In this document: piece after piece, positions 33,757 through 42,493 of the stretch
How the letters are laid out: every line of letters starts with the position of its first letter
Numbering within the stretch: position 1 is the first letter of the stretch
Assembly (NCBI RefSeq): GCF_022568835.1
Contig: NZ_JAKZHV010000004.1
Location: forward strand, 124,001-188,000
Reading direction: 5' to 3'
Origin: Arsenicicoccus piscis
GTDB lineage: Bacteria; Actinomycetota; Actinomycetes; Actinomycetales; Dermatophilaceae
DNA length: 64,000 bases
Program-made: the position numbers and the translations under genes
Notes under the pieces: model-generated
Told to the model about the DNA's origin: nothing
The model's input: only the letters and a program-made list of their open reading frames with translations
The model's database searches: none

Positions 33757-34770
33757 TCAGCGCGAGCGCAGCCAGTCCTCCAGCTCGGCCGTGGTGGGGT
33801 AGGACGCCTGCGCGCCGTGCCGGGTCGCCGCCATCGCTCCCACGTTGACGGCGTAGGCCGCGGCGGTCGGGACGTCGTCGCCGGCGGCGAGTCGCGTGGC
33901 GAGCGCGCCGAGGAAGGCGTCGCCGCTGCCGACCGTGTCGACGGCTTGGATCGTCGGTGCGGGGATGCGGTCGGAGGCGCTGCGGGAGCCGGGGTCGAGC
34001 ACCAGTGCGCCGTCCTTGCCGAGCGTCACGACCACGTAGCCCGGGGCGTGCGCGAGCTGGTCCGCGACCTTCCCGGCGACCTGGGCCCAGTCCGTCGCGT
34101 CGGTGCCGTCCGCGGCCACCGCGTCCTCACCGAGCAGGTCGGCGAGCTCGTGCGCGTTGACGAGCAGCACGTCGGTCAGCTCCAGCAGCTCCGACGGGAT
34201 CGGTTGGTACGGCGAGATGTTCAGGATCACTCGCACACCCTGCTTGTGGGCGGCGGAGGCGGCGGCGATCACCGCACCGAGGTCCACCTCGAGGCAGAGG
34301 GTGAGCACCGAACCGGGTCGCCCGTCGGCGAGTGCGAAGAAGTCCTGGGCCGCCTCGACGTCCGCGGCCTTGAGCCGGCCGTTGGCGCCGGGGGACAAGA
34401 TGATGTTGTTCTCACCCGCGGCATCGACGGCGATGACTGCCACGCCCGTGGCGACGCCCTCGAGCGCCTCGACGTGCGAGGTGTCGGCCCCGGCGTGCTC
34501 GAGCGAGCCGCGCAGCATGCGGCCGTGGTCGTCGTCGCCGACCCGACCGAGGAGGGCTACGTCGGCGCCGAGCAGCGCTGCCGCGACGGCCTGGTTCGCG
34601 CTCTTGCCGCCGGGGGTGGTGACGAGGTCCTCGCCGTGGACGGTCTCGCCGGGGCCGGGGAGACGCTCGGTGCGCACGGTGAGGTCGGCGTTCAACGAGC
34701 CGACGACGAGGACCATGCCTCGTGCGTCCGACGCGTCGTCGCTGGGCTGCGGCGTCATGGTCGTGGTCAC
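33757..34770 (-). CDS. rbsK: Ribokinase (PfkB family)
   Basis: This 337-residue sugar kinase shows GSLNADLTVRTERLPGPGET near the N-terminus, the first PfkB signature TPGGKSANQAVAAALLGADV and the catalytic TVGSGDAFLGALATRL near the C-terminus with the base Asp. It would phosphorylate ribose freed by the nucleoside hydrolase encoded first in the same leftward operon. GTG 34770 overlaps the stop of the carrier gene (GTGA) and is preferred; ATG 34758 is possible. Related deoxyribokinases look similar, so ribose is an inference from context. Confidence 0.88.
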   Translation of the reverse strand: MTTTMTPQPSDDASDARGMVLVVGSLNADLTVRTERLPGPGETVHGEDLVTTPGGKSANQAVAAALLGADVALLGRVGDDDHGRMLRGSLEHAGADTSHVEALEGVATGVAVIAVDAAGENNIILSPGANGRLKAADVEAAQDFFALADGRPGSVLTLCLEVDLGAVIAAASAAHKQGVRVILNISPYQPIPSELLELTDVLLVNAHELADLLGEDAVAADGTDATDWAQVAGKVADQLAHAPGYVVVTLGKDGALVLDPGSRSASDRIPAPTIQAVDTVGSGDAFLGALATRLAAGDDVPTAAAYAVNVGAMAATRHGAQASYPTTAELEDWLRSR

Positions 34771-36236
34771 CTCGTGGGCTCGTCGTCGGCGGGGGTGGCG
34801 GAGGCGGCGCCGGTCGTCTCGGCGTCCACCGGCTTGGGGATGAGGAAGGACATCGCCAGGGCGCCCAGCAGGACGGCCGCGCCCATGAGGATGCCGGCCG
34901 TGTAGCCTCCCGCGGAGCTGGGGTCGGACGGGGCCAGTGCGGTCGAGACGGCATACAGCACAGCGAAGCTCAGGCCCGCGCCGAGGTTGAACGCACCCGC
35001 GTTGAGGCCCGGGAGGAAGCCTGGGTTCTCGCGCGGCGACAGCACGACGCCGAGACCGTTGAGCATGATGTTGACCGTGCCGGCGTAGGTCAGGCCGACG
35101 AGGATCGACAGCAGCAGCAGGAGCCAGCTGCTCGTGCTGCCGGCCGTGAGGCCGAGGGCGGCGACACCGATCAAGGTGCCGATCATGCCGATGCGCAGGA
35201 TCGTCTTGTAGCCCGCGGTGCTGGCGAGGCGTCCGGCGAACGGCCCCATGAGCAGCCCCGCGATGGCGTAGGGCGTGAGCGTCCACCACGCCGAGGTCTC
35301 GGCGGTCATGCCGAGGCCGGCCTTCGCGTCCTGGGCGAGGGCGGGGACCAGCCCGTTCATGACCGCGAACACACCGGTCATGGTGAGCACGGTCGTGGCG
35401 AGCAGGGCCCAGGTCGAGCGCTGGCGCAGGTGCCGCGTCTCGACGAGCGGGTGGGTGACGCGGTCCTCGGTGCGCCAGAAGCCCACGAACGCCGCGATGG
35501 AGACCACCACGAGCACCGCGACGAGCAGCCAGCTGGCTGCGGCGAGCTTGCCGGCCTCGTTGAGCGCGATGAGCATCGCGCCGACCGACACGACGAGGAA
35601 CGCGACGCCGACCCAGTCCATGCGCTGGTCGCCCGCGCCGCCCGCGTCGGACTCGGGCGCGAGCGTGAGCACCAGCCCGGTGGCGATCAGGGCGACGACA
35701 CCCATGGCCCAGAAGACCGAGTGGAAGCCGTGGTGCTGGGCGAGGTAGCCGCCGGCCAAGGCGTCGACGCCGGCGATGCCGCCGTTGACGGCGGTGACGA
35801 TGCCCATGAGGGTGCCGTAGAGCTTGGGGTCGCGGACCTCGTGGCGCAGCATGATCAGCGCGAGCGGCACGACCGGACCCGACACGCCCTGGACGATGCG
35901 CCCGACGAACAGCACGCTGATGTTGGGAGCGAGCGCCGCGATGACGCAGCCGACCGTCATGACGGCGAGCATGCCCGTGAGCACCCGCTTGCGTCCGACC
36001 AGGTCCCCGAGGCGGGGCAGGAACAGGCTGAAAAGTGCTGCGGCAGTGAAGAATGCGGTCTGGGTCAGACCGACCTCGGCGTCAGTGGCGTTGAGCTCTC
36101 GGGAGATCGAGCTCAGCGCCGGGCTGAGCATGCTGGCGTTGAGCTGGAAGGCGACGCACGCGGCGAGCAGGGCCGTGAGGAGGGCGGCGACGCTGGTGCG
36201 GGGGTGCGCGGCGTGAGTCCCGTTGGTGCTGCTCAT
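34767..36236 (-). CDS. Major facilitator superfamily transporter, probable nucleoside or sugar carrier
   Basis: This 489-residue protein has about 12-14 membrane helices. The MFS loop GDLVGRKRVLTGML lies between helices 2 and 3, preceded by LTQTAFFTAAALFSLFLPRL, and a second-half loop is GPFAGRLASTAGYKTILRIG. The layout resembles the 14-helix drug:H+ antiporter group. Its place between a nucleoside hydrolase (ATGA overlap) and ribokinase (GTGA overlap) suggests uptake of nucleosides or ribose instead of drug export. The transport direction cannot be told from sequence. Confidence 0.83.
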   Translation of the reverse strand: MSSTNGTHAAHPRTSVAALLTALLAACVAFQLNASMLSPALSSISRELNATDAEVGLTQTAFFTAAALFSLFLPRLGDLVGRKRVLTGMLAVMTVGCVIAALAPNISVLFVGRIVQGVSGPVVPLALIMLRHEVRDPKLYGTLMGIVTAVNGGIAGVDALAGGYLAQHHGFHSVFWAMGVVALIATGLVLTLAPESDAGGAGDQRMDWVGVAFLVVSVGAMLIALNEAGKLAAASWLLVAVLVVVSIAAFVGFWRTEDRVTHPLVETRHLRQRSTWALLATTVLTMTGVFAVMNGLVPALAQDAKAGLGMTAETSAWWTLTPYAIAGLLMGPFAGRLASTAGYKTILRIGMIGTLIGVAALGLTAGSTSSWLLLLLSILVGLTYAGTVNIMLNGLGVVLSPRENPGFLPGLNAGAFNLGAGLSFAVLYAVSTALAPSDPSSAGGYTAGILMGAAVLLGALAMSFLIPKPVDAETTGAASATPADDEPTR

Positions 36237-37180
36237 GACTCGACCTCGCCGATCCGGCGCAGGGCGTCGACGACGAGGCCCCAGAACTTGTCGCGGTCGA
36301 GCTCCACGGCGACCTGGGTGTGGCAGTCGTCGGGTGCCGGGCCGCGCAGATCGGTGACGGTCATGCCGAGCGTCAGCGTGCCGGTGAGCTCGATGTCGAC
36401 CGGCGCCTTGCGGACGGTCATCACGGTCGGGTCGGCGACGTAGGCGACGGCGCACGGGTCGTGCACGGGCGGGTAGTCGAACCCCTGGTTGTCGCGGTAG
36501 GCCTCGGTGAAGAACTCGAACAGGTCGAGCACGAACTCACCCGGTGTCGTGCCCACGGCCTTCACCTGCTCGACGACCTCCGGGGTCGCCAGCGCCTGGT
36601 GGGTGAGGTCGAGCCCGACCATGGTGACCGGCCACGGCTCGCTGAAGACGATGTGCGCGGCCTCCGGGTCGATCTTGATGTTGAACTCGGCGACCGGGCT
36701 CCAGTTCCCTTCGTGGAAGCCGCCGCCCATGAGCACGACCTCGCGCACACGGTCTACGATCGCGGGCTCCTTGCGCGCCGCCAAGGCGATGTTGGTGAGC
36801 GCTCCCGTGGGCACGATCGTGATCTCGCCCGGTTCGTGCGCCATGACCGTCTCGATGATGACGTCGACGGCGTGGCGCGGGTCGAGCTCGGTCGTCGCCG
36901 GCCGCTGCCGCGGGCCCTCCATGCCGGACTCGCCGTGCACGGACTCCGCGACCTCCTGCTGCCGCACCAGCGGCCGGTCACACCCCTTCGCGATCGGGAT
37001 CCCGGTGAGCCCGATGACGGTCGCGACGGACAACGCGTTCGTCGTCACCTTCTCGAGGGTCTGGTTGCCCGCGACCGTCGTGATCGCCACCAGCTCGATC
37101 TCGGGGTTGCCGTGGGCCAGGATCATGGCTACGGCATCGTCGTGACCCGGATCGCAGTCCAGGATGATCTTGCGCGGCAT
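36233..37180 (-). CDS. Inosine-uridine-type nucleoside hydrolase
   Basis: This 315-residue enzyme splits ribonucleosides into base and ribose. The N-terminal DCDPGHDDAVAMILA carries the aspartates that bind Ca2+. Other signatures are ITTVAGNQTLEKVTTNAL, IVPTGALTNIALAARK, VLMGGGFHEGNWSPVAEFNI and VHDPCAVAYVADP with the metal-binding Asp. It is the first gene of a three-gene leftward operon with the MFS carrier and ribokinase: uptake, hydrolysis, then phosphorylation of ribose. Base specificity is not predictable. Confidence 0.92.
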   Translation of the reverse strand: MPRKIILDCDPGHDDAVAMILAHGNPEIELVAITTVAGNQTLEKVTTNALSVATVIGLTGIPIAKGCDRPLVRQQEVAESVHGESGMEGPRQRPATTELDPRHAVDVIIETVMAHEPGEITIVPTGALTNIALAARKEPAIVDRVREVVLMGGGFHEGNWSPVAEFNIKIDPEAAHIVFSEPWPVTMVGLDLTHQALATPEVVEQVKAVGTTPGEFVLDLFEFFTEAYRDNQGFDYPPVHDPCAVAYVADPTVMTVRKAPVDIELTGTLTLGMTVTDLRGPAPDDCHTQVAVELDRDKFWGLVVDALRRIGEVES

Positions 37181-37227
37181 GTGTTCGCCCTCTCCGTCGC
37201 GTACCTCGTCGAACGCTCAGCCTGCCC

Positions 37228-37266
37228 ACCCTAGGAGAACGAGCGCCGTTGCGGTAGCGATTCGCT
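37228..37266 (-). promoter_or_regulatory. Promoter and palindrome before the nucleoside operon
   Basis: On the minus strand a TAGGGT -10 box lies at 37233-37228. Upstream of it is the perfect palindrome AGCGATTCGCT (37256-37266), at about the -35 position. A repressor bound there would block the promoter. The regulator is not identified. Confidence 0.35.
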
Positions 37267-37291
37267 CGGGAGCTGCCGGGCAGGCCTGCGG

Positions 37292-37819
37292 CTACCCTGC
37301 CGCGAGCTGGGCTGCGACGTGGTGCGCCACGACCTCCACCAGCTCCGGCGCGTCCCGGCGAGGCACGATCCCGCGGCTGCTGCTCTCTCCCTCGGGCCGC
37401 GTCGCCTCGATCTCGAGCACCGAGCTGCCCCAGCGGAAGCGCACGAGGCGAGCGTCGAGGTCTACCCCGTCCGCGTGGTGGTGGGCCGAGCCGGTCGCCA
37501 CGACCTGCTGAGCGAGCGTGCGCGCCAGCGGCATCGCCTCGCGGTGAGCTTGCTCGTAGCGCGCCTCCTCGCGCTCGCGGGCCCGTTCCAGGTCGTGCTC
37601 CGCGTCGACGCCCGCCTCGGCGTCGAGGCGAGCCGCCTCCGCCTCGAGCACGGCCAGCTCCTCGTCCGTCGGTGGAGCGTCACCGACCGCGTAGAGCGCG
37701 CTGCGGCGCGGGAGCTCGCCGCGCGCCCAGCGGGGGTCGGCCGGCATCGGCGAGCGCCGTCGCAGGTAGCGCTGAGCGGGCGGGAGCGCCCACCACACCA
37801 GCCACTCGGGAAGTCGCAT
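37292..37819 (-). CDS. Hypothetical soluble protein with a charged central helix
   Basis: This 175-residue protein begins MRLPEWLVWWALPPAQRYLR. From about residue 50 to 100 it has an almost uninterrupted Glu/Ala/Arg-rich helix (EELAVLEAEAARLDAEAGVD, ERAREREEARYEQAHREA) likely to form a coiled coil. The end contains a small beta-like segment (ARLVRFRWGSSVLEIEATRP). I do not recognise a family. Codon use is typical of its neighbours. It diverges from the ArsR gene. Confidence 0.6.
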   Translation of the reverse strand: MRLPEWLVWWALPPAQRYLRRRSPMPADPRWARGELPRRSALYAVGDAPPTDEELAVLEAEAARLDAEAGVDAEHDLERAREREEARYEQAHREAMPLARTLAQQVVATGSAHHHADGVDLDARLVRFRWGSSVLEIEATRPEGESSSRGIVPRRDAPELVEVVAHHVAAQLAAG

Positions 37820-37878
37820 CTGCTGAGGCTAGAGGATCCCGGTCATCACCAGGCTGGCCGAGCAGGGGAGATGCGCGC

Positions 37879-37914
37879 TTGACGGGCAAGCAGCCGCTTG
37901 CCTATCGTCAGGTC
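37879..37914 (+). promoter_or_regulatory. Complete promoter of the leaderless ArsR-VOC operon
   Basis: TTGACG (37879-37884), an 18-nt spacer and TATCGT (37903-37908) form a near-consensus promoter. The -10 box ends 6 nt before the GTG start. This is the clearest two-box example supporting leaderless transcription in the window. Confidence 0.65.
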
Positions 37915-38199
37915 GTGGCAGACGTGTTCCGAGCCTTGGACGACGAGACCCGACGGTTGATCCTCGACGAGCTCGCGGCCGAGGACGGGCGGACGCTGTT
38001 CGACATCTGCACCCTGCTGACGATGCGCCACGGCATCGCGTCGACCCGTCAGGCGATCTCGCAGCACCTCGCGATCCTCGAGGGCGCCGGTCTGGTCACG
38101 ACGCAACGCCGCGGTCGCACCAAGCTGCACTACTTCCATCCCGAGCCGCTGGCCGAGATCACTCGCCGGTGGCCGACACCCAGAGAGGGCACCCACTGA
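37915..38199 (+). CDS. ArsR-family transcriptional regulator
   Basis: This 94-residue winged-helix protein begins MADVFRALDDETRRLILDEL, the usual start of ArsR/SmtB proteins. The recognition region is STRQAISQHLAILEGAGLV, followed by the wing TTQRRGRTKLHYFHPEPL. It lacks the Cys metal-sensing motif, so it is not an obvious metal sensor. Its stop overlaps the start of the VOC gene (TGATG), so it probably controls that small operon, perhaps in response to a small molecule. The GTG start follows a TATCGT -10 box at 6 nt. Confidence 0.88.
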   Translation: MADVFRALDDETRRLILDELAAEDGRTLFDICTLLTMRHGIASTRQAISQHLAILEGAGLVTTQRRGRTKLHYFHPEPLAEITRRWPTPREGTH

Positions 38200-38600
38200 T
38201 GCGCATCCGACTGACCTCCGTCTTCGTCGACGACCTCCAGCACGCGCTCGAGTTCTACACGGACGTGCTGGGATTCACCGAGAAGCACAACATCCCGCTT
38301 GGCGGCGGGGCGTCGTGGATCACCGTCGTGTCCCCGCAGGAGCCGGACGGGGCGGAGCTGCTGCTCGAGCCCGCGGGGCACCCGGCCGTCGGTCCCTACC
38401 GGGACGCCCTGGTCGCCGACGGCATCCCGCTGGCGCAGCTCACGGTCGACGACGTGCAACAGGAGGTCCAGCGGCTCACCGACCGCGGGGTGACCTTCAC
38501 CCAGCAGCCGATGGACATCGGTGACCACTGGGTCGCGGTGTTCGACGACACCTGCGGCAACCTCATCCAGATCGTGTCGGCCAAGCAGCCGCAGCCGTAG
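38199..38600 (+). CDS. VOC-family (glyoxalase/bleomycin resistance fold) protein
   Basis: This 133-residue protein shows RIRLTSVFVDDLQHALEFYT at the N-terminus and DHWVAVFDDTCGNLIQIVSA at the C-terminus, the paired beta-alpha-beta modules of the vicinal oxygen chelate fold. Members bind a metal and act as lyases, isomerases or drug-binding proteins; no specific reaction is evident. It is co-translated with an ArsR regulator, a common pairing in actinobacteria. Confidence 0.85.
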   Translation: MRIRLTSVFVDDLQHALEFYTDVLGFTEKHNIPLGGGASWITVVSPQEPDGAELLLEPAGHPAVGPYRDALVADGIPLAQLTVDDVQQEVQRLTDRGVTFTQQPMDIGDHWVAVFDDTCGNLIQIVSAKQPQP

Positions 38601-38692
38601 CCGCACGCGTCGGCTCTGCCATCCTGGGGGAGTCCGGCCGGCGCCCCGGGGAGGGCGCGGGCAAGACCTGACCGTCGTCGAGGGAGTCACCC

Positions 38693-39481
38693 GTGTACAC
38701 GCTCGCCGTCTGTGCCGAGATGGTCTACCAGGACCTGCCGTTCATCGACCGGGTCCGGCGCATCATGGATCGCGGATTCGCCGTCGAGATCTGGGACTGG
38801 ACCGCCAAGGACCTCGACGAGCTGGCCGCCACCGGTGCGCGCATCACGTCGATGTCGGGCTACGTGACCGGAGAGCTGATCGACCCCGCGGGTGCGGACG
38901 AGCTGGTCCGCACCGCAACGGATTCCATCCGCGCGGCAGCCAGGCTCGGCGCCCCCAACCTGAACCTGCACGGCACAGGGCTCGGCGAGGGTGGCTTGCC
39001 GGTGCGGCCGATGAGGCGCGAGCCGACCGAGGCCGAGTGGGACGCGGCGCGCGCCACCCTGCGCCGGGTCGCGGACCTCGGGGAGGCCGAGGGCGTGGTC
39101 TTCTGCCTGGAGAACCTCAACACCGCCGTAGACCACCCGGGCACCCCGTTCGCGAAGGCCGCCGACACCCGCGCGCTCGTGCAGGCGGTCGACAGCCCGG
39201 CGCTGCGGATGAACCTCGACCTCTACCACGCCCAGATCGGGGAGGGGAACCTCGTCGAGCTGACCAGGCAGTCGTTGCCGTGGGTCGGCGAGATCCAGGT
39301 CGCCGACGTGCCCGGCCGGTGCGAGCCGGGCACCGGCGAGGTGCACTACCCGGCCGTCGCGCGCGCCCTGGTCGACGCCGGCTACGAGGGGGTCGTGGCG
39401 ATGGAGGCCTACGCGTCCGGGGACTCGGACGCGGCGCTGGATCGCTTCCGCGCGGCGTTCACGCCCGAGCGCGCCTCTTGA
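38693..39481 (+). CDS. hyi: Hydroxypyruvate isomerase-like TIM-barrel protein
   Basis: This 262-residue sugar isomerase/epimerase shows VEIWDWTAKDLDELAATGAR near the N-terminus, PNLNLHGTGLG, GVVFCLENLNTAVDHPGTPF with a catalytic glutamate, MNLDLYHAQIGEGNL and EGVVAMEAYASGD. These positions match Hyi, which interconverts hydroxypyruvate and tartronate semialdehyde. The GTG start has GAGGGAG upstream. Its 3' end overlaps the convergent SorC regulator gene by 23 nt. No glyoxylate carboligase is nearby, so another ketose substrate is possible. Confidence 0.83.
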   Translation: MYTLAVCAEMVYQDLPFIDRVRRIMDRGFAVEIWDWTAKDLDELAATGARITSMSGYVTGELIDPAGADELVRTATDSIRAAARLGAPNLNLHGTGLGEGGLPVRPMRREPTEAEWDAARATLRRVADLGEAEGVVFCLENLNTAVDHPGTPFAKAADTRALVQAVDSPALRMNLDLYHAQIGEGNLVELTRQSLPWVGEIQVADVPGRCEPGTGEVHYPAVARALVDAGYEGVVAMEAYASGDSDAALDRFRAAFTPERAS

Positions 39482-40454
39482 GCCGCTCGCCGCGGCCGGC
39501 GGGCCCACGCAGGCGGTCGACGAGCAGGGCGGCGCTCGGCTCGTCGATGACGACGTCGGTGATGGCGCCGGCGCGCAGGGCGCCCACGAGCGCCGGCACC
39601 TTCGAGCGCCCCGACGCGATGCAGACCCGGCGGGGGATGGTTGCGAGGTCGGCGGGCGTCGGGCCGGACGATCGGTGGTTGAGCTCGATGTCGGCCCACG
39701 TCCCGTCCTCGCGGACGAAGACGGTGCACACGTCGCCGACCACGCCGGTCGCCTTGAGCGTCGCGAGGTCGGCGTCGTCCAGGTAGCCCCCGACGTAGAC
39801 CTGGCTGCTCACCTCACCCTGGAGGGCGCCGACGCCGAAAACCGCGAGGTCGCAACGGCGTTGGAGATCAAGAACGCGCTTCAGCGAGGTCTCGCGCCAC
39901 AGGGCCGCCTTGGTGTCCGCGTAGTCGAAGAAGGCGGGCGTCGGGAAGTAGGTGACGTCCGCGTCGAACGCCGCTGCGGTGCGGGTGAGCAGCTCGCCCG
40001 CGTAGGTCACGCCCGAGCTGACCTGGTTGGCGGCGCCGTTGAGCTGGACGATCGTCGTCCCGCGGGTGGGCTTGGCCGGCAGGTAGGGGATGACCGCGGA
40101 CAGCGTGGTGCCCCAGGCGAGGCCGACGACCTCGTCGTCGTGCACGAGCGTGCTGATCAGCTGGGCCGCGACGCGGGCCACCTGGTCGAGGCGCTGGACA
40201 CTGGTTGCGGACGACCGGCAGGGCACGACATGCGTCTGCACGCCGAAGGTCGACGAGATCGCTTGGGCCAGAGGGCTTTCCGACCCCGGGTCGCTGGCGA
40301 CGGAGATCGTCACGAGCCCCAGCTCGCGCGCCGTCTTCAACATCCGCGACACCGTAGACCGTGACAGGCGCAGCTGAGCGGCGATGGCGTCCATGGTCTG
40401 GTCCTGGACGTAGTACATCGTCGCGACCCGGTGGATCGTCTGTCGATCGTGCAT
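39459..40454 (-). CDS. SorC/DeoR-type sugar-responsive transcriptional regulator
   Basis: This 331-residue regulator has an N-terminal helix-turn-helix (QTMDAIAAQLRLSRSTVSRM, about residues 19-38) and a C-terminal sugar-phosphate-binding domain with VGLAWGTTLSAVIPYLP, IVQLNGAANQ and FGVGALQGEVSS. ATG 40454 follows a perfect AGGAGG at a 4-nt gap. It diverges from glpD-glpF-glpK and most likely represses them, with glycerol 3-phosphate or a related phosphate as signal; this is inferred from position. SorC-type control of a glp operon differs from GlpR (DeoR) control in E. coli. Confidence 0.88.
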   Translation of the reverse strand: MHDRQTIHRVATMYYVQDQTMDAIAAQLRLSRSTVSRMLKTARELGLVTISVASDPGSESPLAQAISSTFGVQTHVVPCRSSATSVQRLDQVARVAAQLISTLVHDDEVVGLAWGTTLSAVIPYLPAKPTRGTTIVQLNGAANQVSSGVTYAGELLTRTAAAFDADVTYFPTPAFFDYADTKAALWRETSLKRVLDLQRRCDLAVFGVGALQGEVSSQVYVGGYLDDADLATLKATGVVGDVCTVFVREDGTWADIELNHRSSGPTPADLATIPRRVCIASGRSKVPALVGALRAGAITDVVIDEPSAALLVDRLRGPAGRGERLKRRARA

Positions 40455-40470
40455 CGGCCCTCCTGACGTG

Positions 40471-40505
40471 TGCACGTTAGTGCAACCGCTTTGATCGTAC
40501 GTGCA
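40471..40505. promoter_or_regulatory. Candidate SorC operator region before glpD
   Basis: The inverted repeat TGCAC-GTTA-GTGCA (40471-40484) is followed by a second half-site in CGTACGTGCA (to about 40505). Both lie in the 126-nt gap between the divergent regulator and glpD. Paired half-sites fit a tetrameric SorC-type regulator. Confidence 0.5.
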
Positions 40506-40580
40506 GAAGTGGTCTGATGGAGGAAGAGGTCGGCGCCCCGGGCGCCGCACCGGAGCCGATGACGACGAGGAGCGACGACG

Positions 40581-42332
40581 ATGATGATGACCCAGTCGAT
40601 GAATGCGCAGAGCCGGCGCGAGGCGCTGGACGCGATGGCCGAGGAGCGGCTCGACGTCCTGGTGATCGGCGGCGGTGTCACCGGCGCGGGCATCGGGCTC
40701 GACGCCGTCACGCGCGGCCTGCGGGTCGGCGTCGTCGAGGCCCAGGACTGGGCGAGCGGCACCTCCAGCCGCTCCTCCAAGCTCGTCCACGGCGGCCTGC
40801 GCTACCTGCAGCAGTTCGACTTCAAGCTGGTCTTCGAGGCCCTGCACGAGCGCGAGCACCTGCTCGACACGCTCGCCCCGCACCTCGTGCGCCCCGTGTC
40901 CTTCCTCTACCCGTTGCACACCAAGTACGTCGAGCGTCCCTACGTGACAGCGGGCGTCGGGCTCTACGACACCCTCGCCCGGCTCGGCTCCCGCCGGGGC
41001 GCCTCGATGCCCTTCCACAAGCACTACACCGCCCAGGGCGTGCTCGAGGAGTTCCCGTCGGCCAAGGCCGACAGCATGGTCGGCGCCGTGAAGTACTGGG
41101 ACGCAACGGTCGACGACGCCCGACTGGTGCTCGCGCTCATCCGCACGACCGTGCAGCTCGGTGGCTATGCCGCCAACCGCACGCGCGTCGACGAGCTGAC
41201 CAAGGACGCCGACGGCCGGGTCAACGGCGCCGTCGTCACCGACCTCGAGACGGGCGAGCAGCGCACCATCAGGGCGGGCGTGGTGATCGCCGCCGCCGGG
41301 GTGTGGACCGAGCAGACTCAGGACCTCGCCGACGCCGAGGGCGGGCTGAAGGTGCTGGCCTCCAAGGGGATCCACATCGTCGTGCCGCGCGAGCGCATCA
41401 AGGGTGGCACGGGCGTCATCCTGCAGACCGAGAAGTCCGTGCTCTTCATCATCCCGTGGAGCCGCTACTGGATCATCGGCACCACCGACACGCCCTACGA
41501 GCAGGACCTCACCCACCCCGTCGCCACCAGCGCCGACATCGACTACGTGCTCGAGCACGCCAACGCGATCCTCGACGAGCCGCTCACCCGCGACGACATC
41601 CTCGGCACGTTCGCCGGCCTGCGCCCGCTGCTGCAGCCCGGCACCAAGGGCGACGAGCCCGCGCAGTCCACGAAGGTCTCCCGCGAGCACACCGTCACCG
41701 AGGCCGCGCCCGGCCTGGTCACCATCGCCGGCGGCAAGCTGACGACCTACCGCGTGATGGCCGAGGACGCCGTCGACTTCGCGATCGGCGCCGAGCGCGC
41801 CAAGGAGCTGCCGTCGCTGACGACCAAGACGCCGCTCATCGGCGCCGTCGGCTACGAGACCTACCAGCGGCGCGCCGACACCATCGCCGAGCAGTTCGGC
41901 CTCACCCGCTTCATGGTCGACCACATGCTCCACCGCTACGGCGCCATGCTCCCGCAGCTGCTCAAGATGGTGCAGGAGCGCCCCGACCTCGGCCGCCCTC
42001 TCGAGCACGCGCCCGGCTACCTGCGGGCCGAGATCGCCTACGCCTGCACCCACGAGGGCGCGCTGCACCTCGAAGACATCATGGTCACGCGCACCCGCCT
42101 CACCTACGAGGTCAAGCGCCACGGCCGCGACGCCGTCCCCGAGATCGCCTCTCTCGCAGCGGAGTACCTCGGCTGGGACGACGCCCGCCGCGAGGCGGAG
42201 ATCGCCTCCTACGAGGCGCGCTGCGAGGCCGAGGACGAGGCCGCCCGCCAGCTCGACGACGCCTCTGCGGCGGCCGCCCGGGCGCACGCCGCCGACGTCG
42301 TCGACGCGGTCCGCGAGGTCCACGCCGGCTGA
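40581..42332 (+). CDS. glpD: Aerobic glycerol-3-phosphate dehydrogenase
   Basis: This 583-residue membrane-associated flavoprotein oxidises glycerol 3-phosphate to dihydroxyacetone phosphate and passes electrons to quinone. The FAD fold is DVLVIGGGVTGAGIGLDAVT, followed by [20 protein letters not shown]. Further signatures are IPWSRYWIIGTTDTPYE and ITIAGGKLTTYRVMAEDAV-like residues. Three tandem ATGs start at 40581; GAGGAG at 40568-40573 best suits the first or second. It is the first gene of the glycerol operon. Confidence 0.95.
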   Translation: MMMTQSMNAQSRREALDAMAEERLDVLVIGGGVTGAGIGLDAVTRGLRVGVVEAQDWASGTSSRSSKLVHGGLRYLQQFDFKLVFEALHEREHLLDTLAPHLVRPVSFLYPLHTKYVERPYVTAGVGLYDTLARLGSRRGASMPFHKHYTAQGVLEEFPSAKADSMVGAVKYWDATVDDARLVLALIRTTVQLGGYAANRTRVDELTKDADGRVNGAVVTDLETGEQRTIRAGVVIAAAGVWTEQTQDLADAEGGLKVLASKGIHIVVPRERIKGGTGVILQTEKSVLFIIPWSRYWIIGTTDTPYEQDLTHPVATSADIDYVLEHANAILDEPLTRDDILGTFAGLRPLLQPGTKGDEPAQSTKVSREHTVTEAAPGLVTIAGGKLTTYRVMAEDAVDFAIGAERAKELPSLTTKTPLIGAVGYETYQRRADTIAEQFGLTRFMVDHMLHRYGAMLPQLLKMVQERPDLGRPLEHAPGYLRAEIAYACTHEGALHLEDIMVTRTRLTYEVKRHGRDAVPEIASLAAEYLGWDDARREAEIASYEARCEAEDEAARQLDDASAAAARAHAADVVDAVREVHAG

Positions 42333-42374
42333 CTCGCCCCCTGGTCGGCGCAGCGCCCACCCCGGCGCTGCGCC

Positions 42375-42426
42375 ACCGCTCGCCGCCGCCCTCAGGCGGC
42401 ACCGCTCGCCGCCGCCCTCAGGCGGC
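42375..42426. repeat. Two exact 26-bp tandem repeats, each a small hairpin
   Basis: The unit at 42375-42400 is repeated without change at 42401-42426. Each copy contains GCCGCC-CTCA-GGCGGC, a 6-bp stem with a 4-nt loop, so two identical hairpins stand side by side. They lie in the 161-nt gap between glpD and glpF. They could stabilise the upstream message or partly terminate transcription. Confidence 0.75.
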
Positions 42427-42493
42427 ACACCCCATGTCCCCGCTCCACGGTCTCGGTTGCCCCCAGGCCTTCGGCTCGATGAGGAGTCCCTCC

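Noticed and set aside
37040..37180. Alternative upstream starts for the nucleoside hydrolase
   Set aside because: MPRKIILDCDPGHDD is the family N-terminus and needs no extension.
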